Origin: Casuarius casuarius | Taxonomy: Eukaryota; Chordata; Aves; Casuariiformes; Casuariidae | DNA: 64,000 nucleotides | Reading direction: 5' to 3' | Assembly (NCBI GenBank): GCA_003342895.1 | Contig: PTFA01000032.1 | Coordinates: 6,015,547 to 6,079,546 of the forward strand | Shown: one piece after another, positions 52,403 through 64,000 of the stretch | Layout of the letters: each line of letters opens with the position of its first letter | Position numbering within the stretch: position 1 is the stretch's first letter | Made by a program: the position numbers and the translations under genes | The notes under the pieces: model-generated | What the model was told of the DNA's origin: nothing | Database searches by the model: none | What the model saw: only the letters and a program-made list of their open reading frames with translations

Positions 52403-52849
52403 TTTCCTGATTATGATCCATGTTCTAAACCTAGAATCTTTAGTGCATTTCCAAACAGGAGAAACACACTGCGGGAAATATCCCAATCTGTATCCCACTA
52501 AAATTAATCTCTAACAAATACATGAAATGAAAGGTTATGCTATCTGTAGATATACAGATACAGAAATGTGGGCATTGCTATATAAGCAATACATAAATTG
52601 CAGAATATGGGTGGGTATCTGCAAATCACAATGTTAATGCATCAGGATTGTACTATTTCAGAGCATGTCTGGTACAGGGCTGAAGGCTGCTATATTGGCA
52701 TTTGAGTCTGGTATGGATGCATGTTTTCCCCCACAAACATGCCTGGGTAGTATGCCCTATCTTCATATTTTTGGTGCAATCATATTCCTCATAGTGATCA
52801 CACAAAACAATCCATAAAACCACATGAAATATAATTCACACAGAATTCC

Positions 52850-52990
52850 CAAAGTGCTTTACATAACCAGGGAAAGTACCACTGTCCCCATTTTAATGTT
52901 GTGACCAACAGAAGTTCACAGCAATTAAGTGATTCACCCAAGATGACAGAGGACATCACTGGGAATGCTGAGAAAAGACAATACATCATG
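52850..52990 (-). mobile_element. MIR-type SINE relic, antisense
   Basis: AAAGTGCTTTACATAACCAG, CACTGTCCCCATTTTAATG and AATTAAGTGATTCACCCAAG, then GATGACAGAGGACATCAC, follow the reverse complement of MIR ('AAAGCGCTTTACA...CCCCATTTTACAGATG...TAAGTGACTTGCCCAAGGTCACACAG'). Confidence 0.65.
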
Positions 52991-55324
52991 GTTCTTCTGA
53001 TGGGTTGGTCAGCTTCCCTCAAGCTATGAGCAATGGTCTCCTGGCCAGTGAGAGAGGGAATTATTGTAAAAATCCCTTCAGGAGGCAGGAAGATTGAAAT
53101 ATGCTGCATTTTTTGAAAAACAGTTCTATTCTTACCACATCTTCTTTTACAATTAAATACAAATGGCTTTTCAGATTCCAAATGTGCCTCAGGGTGTGTC
53201 TCTGAAAAAAGTTCTTTTTTCACACCTACAGATATTCATTCCATTGAATCATAACATCTGTACGCGCATGCATGTCCACACATACTATAAAGCTGTATTA
53301 GAGTGCATAAATATAGTTGAATTTGTGGTGTGGGAGGCCGAACATCGTGATCCTGACACAGAAGTCATCCACTTGTTAACACTGAAACACTGAGATGACA
53401 CATCTGTACACTCACGATGCGGCTGAGATAAGAGTGTTGAAACTTTCAGGATACAGGCAGTTCCCTCTTGAATACACGTTGGAGAAGACACTGTTACTAC
53501 TGCTTGCAATGCCAGCTGTACTCATGAAAACGTCATTAAAGCCATGTAGGCGAGGTGGACAGATTCAGAAAGCACGCACCGCGGTGAAAAGGCAGGCCTC
53601 CTTACCACGCGTCACCTACTCGCCTCCGTGTATCAGTGGCAGTGGGCTCAGCCATGCGTGCGGTGGGTGAGCCTGATGCTGGCTTTTGAGGGCAGGAGAT
53701 TTTAAAGGGCTCTCATGGTTAACTGACCTCTGAAACTCAGTGCACTGAGATTTGAAGAGCTTTCAAACAGCCAGTCAAAAGGGACTAGGCAAGTTTGACA
53801 GGACCAAGTCAGAGGCCCCCAAAATCTCAGCGTGATGAAGAGACACCGACTCTCTTTTCAGCATTGCTTGGTGTGGGGAACTGAAGGGCAGGCCCTTCTA
53901 AAAAGCCACTGGCTTCATCCAAAACTGCTTATCCAGAACTTTCAGGTGTCCCTCAGACCTTTAGATAAACTGGTTTACAATGTACAAACAAATCCCATTT
54001 TGGCTCAGAATATTCTTGACAGTCTCTCAAACACACAGAAATCTTAGGCTTGTCAGAGGTCCTTCATGTGACTCTCATGATGCAAAGCAGCGTTACATTT
54101 TGAAATATTTCCTTTCTTCTTCTTCTTTTTCACTCAGAGAAATCACAGACAAAATCCCTGCAAATTGCCAACAGAACCACAGAAGAGTGGCTGCAAAGAA
54201 CTCAGTGTTTACTATCAAACAAATAAACTATATATATTTAGACAGTGGAAATTATTAAATATCCAAAGTCAAAACAGGCAGATTTACAGTTATCTCACCT
54301 CTCACTACTTACACGCTGAAGGCCATAAAATTCTCTCCACAACTATTTAAATTAGCAGTGGAATTTATCATGAAAATCTGAAAGCTAGCCTTAATTTACA
54401 ATCAGATCAGCAAATCGAATTTTCAGGTATATGGATTCACACGTAGTTAATCCAAGTACATAAAATCCAGTTCAGCTATTTTCTTTTTCACTAGATATCC
54501 ACATGTTATTAGAAGAACACAGCTAACCAGGTTTCATGCAGTAGACAAAATAGCATTGTGGGATTACATTAGTCCGACAGCTGCTTTATGACTATAGCTT
54601 CCAGACCAATTTATTTAATATTGATCTTTAAACAAACATCAGTACAAATAAATTTGAGCACTCTAGTCCTGAGATTTTATATCTATAAAAGAGGCCAATA
54701 TTCAGAGAAGCAGTTCTGCTTGTATTTCGCTCTTTGATTCCGTTTTCTTTGATCCTACCAGGTATCAAATACATCAATGCCAAATTAAAACAAATCCATC
54801 TTCAGATAAAGCTCTGTTTATAATCTTTCATGCAGAAAGAATTTTTCTATCAATAACTTCCAGCAAGCATTTTAACTGATCTTTTTATTGCTTTTTTCTG
54901 ATTACTACAAAAGGCAGCAATGCCATGTCCTGACTGAATATCACGCTAAACTCTCTCCAGCATAACTGTCAAGGAGGGCTTGCAGAACAGCGTGTTCCAC
55001 CTTTCACACTTCCATGCAGTTTTCCTCTTAACTACCTTCAGCCAGCATCAGGAACAGACCAAATTTCCCTTGCTGAGAAAATTGCTGCACAGTGCTCCAG
55101 GTTTGGGAGGCTGATGGGAAGACTTTTATGGGGCAATGGTTGACCATTTGGAGGAGGGGACAGCTGGGTGCTAAACGAAAATGGGAGAAAAGACTTAGAT
55201 AGGGAAATAGATAATGAATCCGGGGATTAGACACTCAATTCAATTAGGTGGACATATATAAATGTTAGGCATAAACTGATCCAACATAATTATTTGCACA
55301 GGACTTATTTGTGCCCTTCTCCGC

Positions 55325-55415
55325 TGTGCCGACCGAGCACAGATCCCAGATTCACCAGGGATACATATTCCAGTGGTGTAAAGCTGGGCTAAAGTTCAAA
55401 GCTTTTGGTCACAAT
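55325..55415. repeat. Possible ancient interspersed repeat relic
   Basis: CCCAGATTCACCAGGGATAC then ATATTCCAGTGGTGTAAAGC and TGGGCTAAAGTTCAAAGC resembles the 'CAGATTCACC...GGTGTAAAGCTGAGC' motif common in sauropsid old repeats. Weak. Confidence 0.35.
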
Positions 55416-58400
55416 TTACTCATATCCGCCATCTGTTTTACATGCACTGAGTTCTGTGGTTTATATTGATCTCCCAGATGGAATAAGTAGATATTTTTGT
55501 GTGTCAGGGGAAAAAAAAAAAAAGAAAAGAAGATTTGCCATCAGTGTTGACCATAAGGATGGCCATCACACCAGCTTGCAAGGTGCTCTCTTTGGCAACA
55601 GACCTCCAGCTGCCAGCTCTCACAATGGTGCACCTTGCGGATGAGGCAACGTGCTCCTTCAAAACCGAGGTCTGCCTGCTTCTAGTCATCCTGACTCTGG
55701 CTCAGCATGCACCAAGACTTCTGCTAGAATCTGCAAACAATGAGGTCTCCTAGGAAATCAGGGCTTCAAAAAACTTTGCTTTTGTTTGTGGTTTGTAGCA
55801 GTTTGGGGGAGAAGACTGGGTATGCAGAACTGAATGCTACTGTAGCACTAGCAAACACTAGGGCATGTTTATGAAGAAGAAGCACAGTTACTTAAGATTA
55901 ATAGCTTCCAAATTAACATTACAGAAACAATTACACTTTTTTTTCCCCTAATACCATGCCTTGTGTTGCTATGCTTGAGACTGAGGAAGAACTCTTCTTT
56001 ACATGCCAGTGTTTACCAATAGCTACTCTCCTGAAAACACTGGGGGTGGTCCCAGCAGTGGAAGCGGGTATGGCAAATACCAGTTCATTATTCTAAGGCA
56101 TCATTTTGAGTAATCATGAGTCTGGAGTTTGAAGAAGCTCATAAACCATTTTGCTGGTTACTGCAAAAAATACAAAGGCTGCAACCATTGTAGTGTGGGA
56201 AAAAGTCTGGACACCAGGAATGAAAGCCCCAAAGCCTAACAGCAGTACACACAATAATGTTGCAGAAACTGAGCGAAAAGTAAGGGTAGTTTTTAACTGT
56301 TTGCTTACTAAAAACAAAAATAAAACAATAAAAAACAATCTCTCCCGATTTCTGGCAGACTTTATTTATTTGGTTTTGATCACTGTTTCCCCTGACCTGT
56401 TTTTAGAAGATGGCCCCCTCTTATGTTCTCATGCTAGCAGAGAAGATTTGCAGGTGCATGCAGAAGAATGTGGAGGCCACCAAGTGGAATTCTGCCTCGT
56501 TTAGGTTACAGCTATGGCCACAACTGAAAATATAAAGAATAATGATTTTCCTGAGTCTGCTTCTACCTACCGAGTAAGCATCCAGTAAAGAAATAATTCA
56601 CCAATTCACCAAGTGACTTCAGATCCTAATGCATGATAAAATGAAAGGATAAAGGGGTTATGAATTTGGTCAACAAATTTTCCTCCAAACGAATGATCCA
56701 TAAAGAGTTGCATCTTGTTTATTATTACTAGTTTAATGTCACTGGTTTGTCAGGTTTGTGAACCGTGATTCCTAAGGCAAAGAAAGCACACAAGAGGTTT
56801 TATATTTTTTTAAATTGATGGCACTAATGACAGATCAGCAAATGATTATCTTGCTGTGTGATGCAATAAATAGAAGAATGTCCTATAAAGAAAGCTGCCA
56901 TCTCGGAAGACTGCTTACAGTTCCACCCCTAGGTCTGAACTACTCCAAATTTAATTTCACAAGGAGTGAATTCAGATTATTTCATAACCCTTAAAGATGG
57001 CCCCAGCCTATTTTTAATGTGCTGCTGGCATTTGTGAAAACAGTACAATTATTGAAGCTGTTGCTAAAACCCAAAGCTACAGAGTACTACTCGCCTAAAA
57101 TGGTCTCTGGGACCATTGTGATGGAAAAGCTACTGACGCTGCAGACTGTCCAGGAATGCTATTGTAAAATCTATGTGGTGCTAAGTCATAACATGAACTT
57201 TTTACAGTCTCTCTTTTAAGGGAGCCACATACATACAGCATAGCAAAAGGCAACTCGTAGCTGTTGACTGCTGACATCTATGGGATATGTAAGCTTGAAC
57301 AAGATGAAAAAGCAGTTCTGGTTTACTTCACACATTAATTGTGAGATAATAGCAAAGTACAGTGTAGTAACCACATAGTCACAGGGAACAGAAAGCAGTT
57401 CTAATCCTTCGTAGTTATTTGCAGCTTTTACTTCGAGGAAATCCAAACCTTCCTAGTTCTCCAATAATGAACACTTGGAGTTTCTTTTTAATCATTATTG
57501 CTGCCATGGACGTATAACTCTGCCACTAAAAGCATCCAAGAAGCCATGGCACTCTGCTTCTCCTTTCACCCAACAAATGTGCCTGTAACTGTTTTAGTGC
57601 TGGTGGAGAACAATATGGTTGAAAGGCAGAATAAAAACCCCTGGCCCTTGCTGCAGAACACGTACTCCAGCTCTGTAGGGTCTTTGCTACTGAGACTCCA
57701 CAGGACCCCGTGAAAACTGTCTGTCTAGTTCAACTCCGCACAGTCTCACTCCGGCTAGGCCTTTGGATCAAACCCTTCTCATGTGAACACGGAGAGCGTC
57801 TGTGAAACTGTGGAGCAGATGTCTCCGCAGAGACTCACAGATGCTGTCAGGACGGAACTTCAGGCTCAAACATTTGATGCATTTTAAAGAGGGATTCAGT
57901 ATCAGACTCAAGCAGACAGATTGATCGTCTAACACTTCAAAGGCTTGAGGAGAATTGTTGTTATATTTTTCCTTTGTGCTTCCCCCACCCACTGGCACTA
58001 ATGGAGGTGACTTGTGTTTAACTTGACATGTTGTGTGGGGCATACAGGAGGGGACTTCCACCTTCCAATTAAGGGAATCGGGCAAGAATCATTATCTGAA
58101 ACAACAGAACAGAACAGGGGGGATGAAGGTCTTTAACACATTGAGAGAAAACAAAAGCCTAACGCAAACTCTGCTTTGCTGTGCCGGGCTCATATTTTCA
58201 GCCCAGACTGAACTTCCAAGATACTCATCTCACTTCAGAGCAGGCAGTTTACGAAAATCTCAGTCTTAAAATGCTTTTCCTCCTCATCACCTACAAGGAC
58301 TGAAACACACTACAGGATGAAACTACTAATCTTTTTGAACAATCCACAGAAACTGTTATGTATTTTCTCCATTATGCTGCTGTTGGGTTTGTTTGGTTGG

Positions 58401-59821
58401 GATTTGGGGGCTTTTCAGAGGATGGGAGAAGGATGTTTACAACTCAGTCAATTGACAAATAGTATGTAAAAAGGGCTTCTTGAAAGAGAGAAGGTGAAAT
58501 GGGGAGGAAAGGATGAATGGATTTTGTTCTTCATCCAGGAACCCTGGTAAGGTCTGTGTATAATCTGATTTGGAAAGGTGAAGGCATTAAAAAAAGAAAA
58601 AGGAGGGCAGTCAGAGGTCCAGAAGAGATGAAAAGGAGGCAGGCATAATGGTGGTGCAGACCTTCGCTCCTAAGCAGGAAAGTGGAGATGTGCAAATAAT
58701 TCTGGAGAAAAGAGATTTGCCTTCTTTCAGCAGCTGCCATTTTGACAAGTTTCGCCACCTTAGCTACAACTCCTCGGCATCCCTCTTGTCCTGGGCTGAA
58801 GAGAAAGACTTGTCTGGCAGTTAGTTCAAAGGGGACCTTTCATCATTTGGATTGAGCTGTGAGCTAGTGATGGGCATAAGTGTTTTATTGAAAATATCCC
58901 TCCCTCTCTTGTCATCAGTTATGGGGAAACAAAAGAGCAGAAGAAATACAGCTATAACTGCAGAGAAATACCACTGAGATTATTAAGGGAGGCTTCGAAC
59001 AGCTCAGGGGATTACATGAACTACATAGGAGAAAAGATCCACTGATGGGAAGAGGAAACAAAACTGCCTAAGACGAAACTCCGGGTGTCTATCTTTCTCT
59101 ATCAGGTGTTTCTCTGGATCAGTCCATTGAATATAAGAAACAATGTAAGACAAACTTCTCCACAAAATAAGGGGAAATGGGGATAAGTGCTAGAATACAG
59201 AAAATGAACAATAGGTTGTAATTCCACTGGTGTCAATTTAATGAGGAAAGAGCATGGAATTGTTAAAGGAGGATGTCAAAGCTCGAGAGTTTATGGTCAG
59301 AAGGTGTGTGGCATAGTAACAGGGCCAGATGTTTCTTAGAAGGAAGTCTGCATGGCTTGTCAGGCACTGGTTGGGGACACGGTCTCTTTCAGGTATGTCC
59401 CTGCTATGTCCACTACTATGCGAGGTCAAGGAGCTAAAGGGAATAAATCAGAGAATAACCTAAGCTATCTCCCATGTGTGCTAGTAACAGAAGGCCAGAT
59501 CAGTCATGAAGAGAAAAGAAGCATTTAGGCATGGAGGAAGAGCCTCTACCATTACCTGCAACAAAGGCACTGACGGAATTACATGTCTGAATATTTTTAT
59601 TCAGACTAGGAATTAGAGATGGCTCAAGGGGACTTGATTTCAACTGCAACCTCTTTTTCCCCTTAGCTCTCCTGTTTCCTGGGTATATGCTAGTGCATAA
59701 AAGGCCTGCTGGGAGACTCGAAGGGTAGGGGGTTCTTGTCTGTCCGCTGACACAAGTATCTTGGGAATAGCTGTCATCCTGTTATTAAATATTTAAATAT
59801 TTCAAGAGCACGCTAGATTCA

Positions 59822-60055
59822 TCAACCTCTGGAAAGAGTAATCAAGAGAATGAAAGGTAGACAAAATAAAAGGAAGAGGTTGGTTATTTTGGGGGAGAAG
59901 ATGGGATCACCAGAGGAGAAAATATGCAAAGAGGGGGAAAAACTGGCAGAGAAAATTGATGAGAAAAGGAAGAATAATGAGATACAAACAAAAGGGAAAG
60001 CACTGAAACTATACAAGAGAAATAATAGGGAAAAGAGAAGGTAGAATGAAAAACA
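59822..60055 (+). repeat. Purine-rich tract
   Basis: A long A/G-dominated block (GGAAGAGG, GGAGAAGATGGG, GAAAAGGAAGAA). The open frames on both strands over it are due to composition. Confidence 0.7.
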
Positions 60056-60097
60056 AGCTATAGAAATACCAGGAAACTCTGTGTCTGTACCTGTGAG

Positions 60098-60155
60098 AAA
60101 AAGCAAGCAAGCAAGAGAGCAAGCAAGAAAACAAGAAAAAAGCAAGTAAGCAAAC
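60098..60155 (+). repeat. (GCAA)n microsatellite, degenerate
   Basis: AAGCAAGCAAGCAAGAGAGC continued by AAGCAAGAAAACAAG and AGCAAGTAAGCAAACAG: about twelve imperfect 4-base units. Confidence 0.85.
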
Positions 60156-60794
60156 AGAGATTCTGGACAAGACGGTCAAGAAAATCAAGTAACAGCAAGA
60201 GACAGATAGGGTGGATACAGAAAAGAGATAGATAACGAACATTATTGAGAGCCAGAAACACTCCAGTGATGGGGAAAGAAGGTATATTTCATTACAATAA
60301 ACAGGAAATAAATGTATTTCATTCTTTGGACTGTTTTCCTGCTTGATTGCCAAAATGCTGTTTTCCCCAGAATCAACCACAATACCTACTGGCTTAGCTT
60401 AAACACAGTTTATGAGGGTCAAGATGACATTTTTGGGTTCTCCCATACTTATTAAATGTACAACTGACAGCTGCAGCAAAGGAAAATATCTGGCACAGAG
60501 ACCTGGTGAAAAGTATTTCATCCCAAGCCTGCCAAGCAGGAGGCTGAGGCAGAAAGGGATTCTGAGAAAAATAAAATATATAACTGAAAAGATGATGGCA
60601 CAGAGGCAGAAGCATTCTTTAGATACTGCTCAGCTTTTGGGAGGGGAAGCCCTGGAGAAATGGTCAGAACTCATTAGGGTGATGAACAAGGTACGGGATA
60701 TAGTTGAAGAGCCTTGATCAAAACAGCCCATACTAGTCAGGCACCAAACAGGGAGCTGAAGAAGCCAGTTCAGGATTATCAGCATTCAGACAGT

Positions 60795-60968
60795 GCTTTC
60801 ACCTGCAGATCTCAAAGCTCCTTACAACTAGAATTTAAACATAACACTATGGTCACCACTCTGCAGAGGGGGAACTACAAACACTAGGGTGCAATAACTC
60901 TTCCAAGGGCAATAAAGCAGGTAGCAAGCTAGGAACAGCTCCAGCTCCCACTCCAGTCCATTTTACCC
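60795..60968 (-). mobile_element. MIR-type SINE relic, antisense
   Basis: AGATCTCAAAGCTCCTTACA, TCACCACTCTGCAGAGGGG, AACTCTTCCAAGGGCAATA, AGCAGGTAGCAAGCTAGGAA and CTCCCACTCCAGTCCA follow the reverse complement of the amniote MIR body almost end to end ('AGATCTCAAAGCGCTTTACA...AGCAGGTCAGTGGCAGAGC...CTCCAGTCCAGTGC'). Confidence 0.75.
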
Positions 60969-61883
60969 ATGGACACATCAGATTCTCCTTCTAACATCAG
61001 CCTCAAAAGCTGCAAACATTACAGGCTGGAAGTAGAACATGCAAAATGTCAGTGCGGGTGGGAAGGCAGCTGTGCAGTCAAAACAAGCGTAGCTCACAGT
61101 ACTGTGGAGGAAAACTATTAGAAATTGGCCAACACAGTAAAAATAAAACAAAAAAGAGGGACAGAGAAAGAAGTCAAGGATTGTTCAAGAGAGAATTAAA
61201 AGGCGTTTATTCCATCCTGGCAAGGATAATCTAAATACTATTGTGGTTAAATGTTTGCCTACTGCAGATCATGTTACAGCAGATTTTTCTATTCAAGAGG
61301 TTTGTTAATGGCTTTGCAATTCCTTACGTGGGTCTTGAAAAAAAGCACATGCTATGAATACGTATCTTTGGTTTTGATGCCAGAGGTTGTGAAAGGAAAG
61401 TTGGGAGAGAACTGGCACACAGAACGAAAGCAGCCAGCCCATTTAGGAATACTCCATTAACTCATAGGAGAAGATTCCCCCAGGACACAGTCCCACAGAA
61501 GACCCCTGGCGAGTTTAGGCTTGTATATCATTTGTCCTATCCAGAGGGCGAGAGAGTTAATGATTATATAGACACCTTGCTGTGTTCAGTATCATTTGTG
61601 CCTCTCGATCAAGTGGTGAAGATTATAAGGAATAGCAGACTAAGTGTTCAGTCATAGGAGAAGAAAAAGAGAGGCATGCACAAACACACACATGCACACA
61701 AACAGCTGCTCACATGTTACCGTAACACCATGATAGATTTTGCTTGCCACTAAAGGCTTCAGGTTTGAGCGCAACATTTACACAGATAAAGGTTCACATA
61801 CGGGTTCTGTAGTTTTGTGCTAGTTACTTGAGGCACTCAGCGCATCCCCATAGTGGAAGCATAGGCAAAAAATCTGGATTAAA

Positions 61884-61897
61884 AACGGGGGGGGGGA
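61884..61897 (+). repeat. G-run
   Basis: About ten G after AAAAAC. A second G-rich stretch (GGGGGAGGGGGAGG) lies 130 bases to the right. Confidence 0.7.
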
Positions 61898-61899
61898 AT

Positions 61900-62760
61900 C
61901 CTCCTACCTAATTAACATAGCTTTTTGTCTGAGGAACCACCAAACATCATGGCATTTCAGGAGTTATTGATGGCATTTGGGGAGGTTACCAGGGATTTCA
62001 TGGTCCCTACAGCAGATGATAAAAGGGGGAGGGGGAGGAAAGCAGAGGGTCCAAGAAAACTTATTAAATTTTGGGCATCAGACTGGATTCAAGGAGAAGA
62101 GAATCACACCTCGCAAGGGACCAGGACGAAAATCCTATGAGACTACTGGCTCAGCTGTGGCAAGCTAATAAGGTTATTCTGAAGCAGATGCAGTCGTTAA
62201 TACAGTGGTGGCATGGGGATCTCCCGAGAGGGGTCAGAGCCATGATAACTCACAGTAGAGTAATGCGCAATGTATTTGTGGCCAGATCTTGTGATGGTAA
62301 CTAAATGAACCTGTGTCAGTGCTCTGTCATTTAACTCGCTTTGCTCTAAATCTCATTCCGGCAGGGTGGGTTTTGCTCGTGCCACCTAGCAGTTTCTTTA
62401 AGACAGCCTGAAAAGTGGCAACATTTTAGGCATGTTATAGGGCCATTAAATAGGAGATTCAGATGGACTAAAGTCACTTTCAGGGGAATCGCTACAGCTC
62501 ATGTTAATTCCAAACTTGTAAAAATATGGCAATTTGTATTACTTATGGGTACAGAGCAGAGAGCTGTTGGCACTTCTTTGTGCACTATGGAATGGCTCGA
62601 GCGATGGAAGAAAGAAGTGGGTTTGACATGAAATGTTGCATTTCTAGAGCTTTTCATGATATTTGCTGTACCAGCAAAGTAATTTGTAATAAATGGCTAA
62701 AGATTGTTGGAGTCCATCACAAAATCTACAGGCAGTGAGCTTACTGGGGACCTGTGATAA
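61900..62760. other. Unique non-repetitive block
   Basis: Sequence of balanced composition, with open frames on the plus strand between 61925 and 62304 that I cannot assign to any family, followed at 62310-62740 by a stretch that looks like a conserved noncoding element. No splice-bounded exon could be defined. Confidence 0.35.
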
Positions 62761-62999
62761 TGCTGCTCAGGGCCTGCACTGTGTTATGCTTAGTGCCTAA
62801 TGCATTCTTTATGGTCAGATATGTGTAAAGGGAACAACTATTCACTCACTAACTCTTGTTTCTGCCTAGTGGCAGTGGAAGTCAAAGTCAGCCACCTCAT
62901 TACTACTGATGGTCTGTGTTTTACCAGCGCTCCAATACCAGGATCTCTGTGCTGAGGAGCTTACTGTCTGAATCAGATGAACAAGTAAGGATTTCAGTG

Positions 63000-63260
63000 A
63001 GGGCCATGGTGAGCGGAATGGGAAAATCAAAGCTGGAGGAGAGGGAGGGATTTGTAGGAAGAAGACATGTTTGAAAGATATATTGTTTTGAAACACTGTG
63101 GGTGGCACTGGAGAAGTTACAAAGACAAGGATAAAGAGAGACAGCAAAGGGCAGGGTAAGGAAAGATTACACAGGGATGAACACAGGGACAAAAAAGGAA
63201 ACAAGGACATCCTTTGGGAGGGGAGAACTTTCAGTCCTAAACAGGAAAGAAAGAGTCTAG
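63000..63260 (+). repeat. Purine-rich tract
   Basis: A/G-dominated stretch (GGAGGAGAGGGAGGGA, AAAGAGAGACAGCAAAGG, GGAAAGAAAGAG). The open frames over it lack any family signature. Confidence 0.6.
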
Positions 63261-63604
63261 TAGAGCAGACACATCCTCAAATGAAGTAGTCCTTAAAAAG
63301 ATTGACACAAATGGCAGAACTCACACTAAAGCCACCTATGGCATTTAAATTGCCCTGTATAAAACATCACAGCCAAATCTCTGTGCAGAATAGTATGCTT
63401 GGGTACTTCTGCTTCCTATCCTAAAATAGGGCATTGAAAAAAAAATACGCTGGACAGATGATAACCAGAGAGACGATGCAACACATCATCAGAGTAACAG
63501 CCAGCTACAAAATTCCTGGGCAAGCAGTCTGATAGATGGGAAAGTTCACCAGAAATTTTTGAGACGGAAGAAGACAGCTAAAGCCCTTTATTATTATTGA
63601 AAGG

Positions 63605-63725
63605 AAGATGATCTAAGAAGCAGAGAACAGAACTAGGAAACACAAGTTCTAGGGTCTAAACTAGCATGAATGATTCACTGTGTGATTTGGCTGAATCACT
63701 TTGGACTTGTTGCCACAGGGAAGTT
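63605..63725 (+). mobile_element. MIR-type SINE relic
   Basis: AACTAGGAAACACAAGTTCT then AGGGTCTAAACTAGCATGAA and CACTGTGTGATTTGGCTGAA plus TCACTTTGG resembles the MIR core around '...TTGCTGTGTGACCTTGGGCAAGTCACTT'. Decayed. Confidence 0.55.
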
Positions 63726-64000
63726 AACTGCAAACTATCCCAGGCTGTGATCTTGTAGTGAACCAGTAGCCTATACAGAAGTCCTCAGTGTGCAGCTGAT
63801 GCACATTAGCTGTCTTTACACTGCAAGCCATTCCTGTGCCTAGGAATATGTACAGAGAGAGCTAGGGTAGACTACTTAGTGCTCTGTAAGTTTGCACCCT
63901 CAAATCTTTTGCAGTAACTTGCCTATGCAGACAAGCCGTTATCGTCCCTGTACTTGCAGCCCCCTCTTGTAAAACCAGAGGCCCCTGGGCCCTGGTGTGA

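Larger units (their letters stand above)
46935..59815. other. Intron block with little recognisable content
   Basis: Mostly unique A/T-rich sequence. Items seen are entered separately (purine tract 47.5 kb, CRE-like pair 50.95 kb, MIR 52.9 kb, C-run 52.4 kb). 51300-51560 and a small CpG cluster at 53570-53660 are noted in the findings. Confidence 0.5.

Noticed and set aside
52798..53223. 141-residue minus-strand open frame
   Set aside because: It overlaps a MIR-type repeat relic antisense to it, and no family signature is seen.
59822..60380. Overlapping minus-strand frames rich in Leu/Phe/Ser that look like membrane proteins
   Set aside because: They are the pyrimidine complement of a purine-rich tract and a GCAA microsatellite; the hydrophobicity is an artefact of composition.

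Overview
This is vertebrate nuclear DNA: a compact piece of one large, intron-rich gene read on the minus strand. Almost everything is intron. Only two stretches are securely protein-coding: exons at 13185-13316 and 10370-10485. Together they encode 81 complete codons carrying one and a half C2H2 zinc fingers plus the Cys half of a third, with consensus splice sites on both sides. The peptide matches the extreme C-terminus of the ZNF423/ZNF521 (OAZ/EHZF) family of about 30-finger transcription cofactors. From residue choices I recall for the paralogues (QTF, KLQCH, FSAHG, CTQC), ZNF521 is preferred, with ZNF423 as the alternative. The final exon, which should carry the His half of the last finger, was not found and should lie beyond position 1. 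The large finger-rich exon should lie beyond position 64000.

Organism: the old repeats point to a sauropsid (bird, crocodilian or turtle). There are antisense CR1 LINE 3' ends (36.66 and 46.86 kb), degenerate L2-clade LINE reverse-transcriptase C-termini (35.7 and 37.9 kb), many readable MIR-type SINE copies including one with the tail typical of the amniote form, and hairpin-like relics with GCTCAGCACC arms that I associate with crocodilian, turtle and bird DNA. Readable MIR and L2 fossils with few young insertions suggest a slowly evolving, repeat-poor lineage. The species cannot be fixed from the sequence.

Layout (gene runs right to left): 64000-13317 is one intron of at least 50 kb. It holds the LINE/SINE relics, several polypurine and A-rich tracts, AT-rich microsatellites and a CpG-island-like block at about 24.69-25.06 kb. 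13316-13185 is an exon; 13184-10486 is a 2.7 kb intron; 10485-10370 is an exon; 10369-1 is the 5' part of the last intron, with MIR copies, palindromes and a G-rich, quadruplex-prone block near 0.67 kb.

The most interesting unexplained element is the intronic CpG island, which contains a minus-strand open frame ending at a good splice donor. Next are an isolated inverted pair of CRE-like sites near 50.95 kb and several non-repetitive blocks that look like candidate conserved noncoding elements. No bacterial-type system, CRISPR array, tRNA or rRNA was seen.
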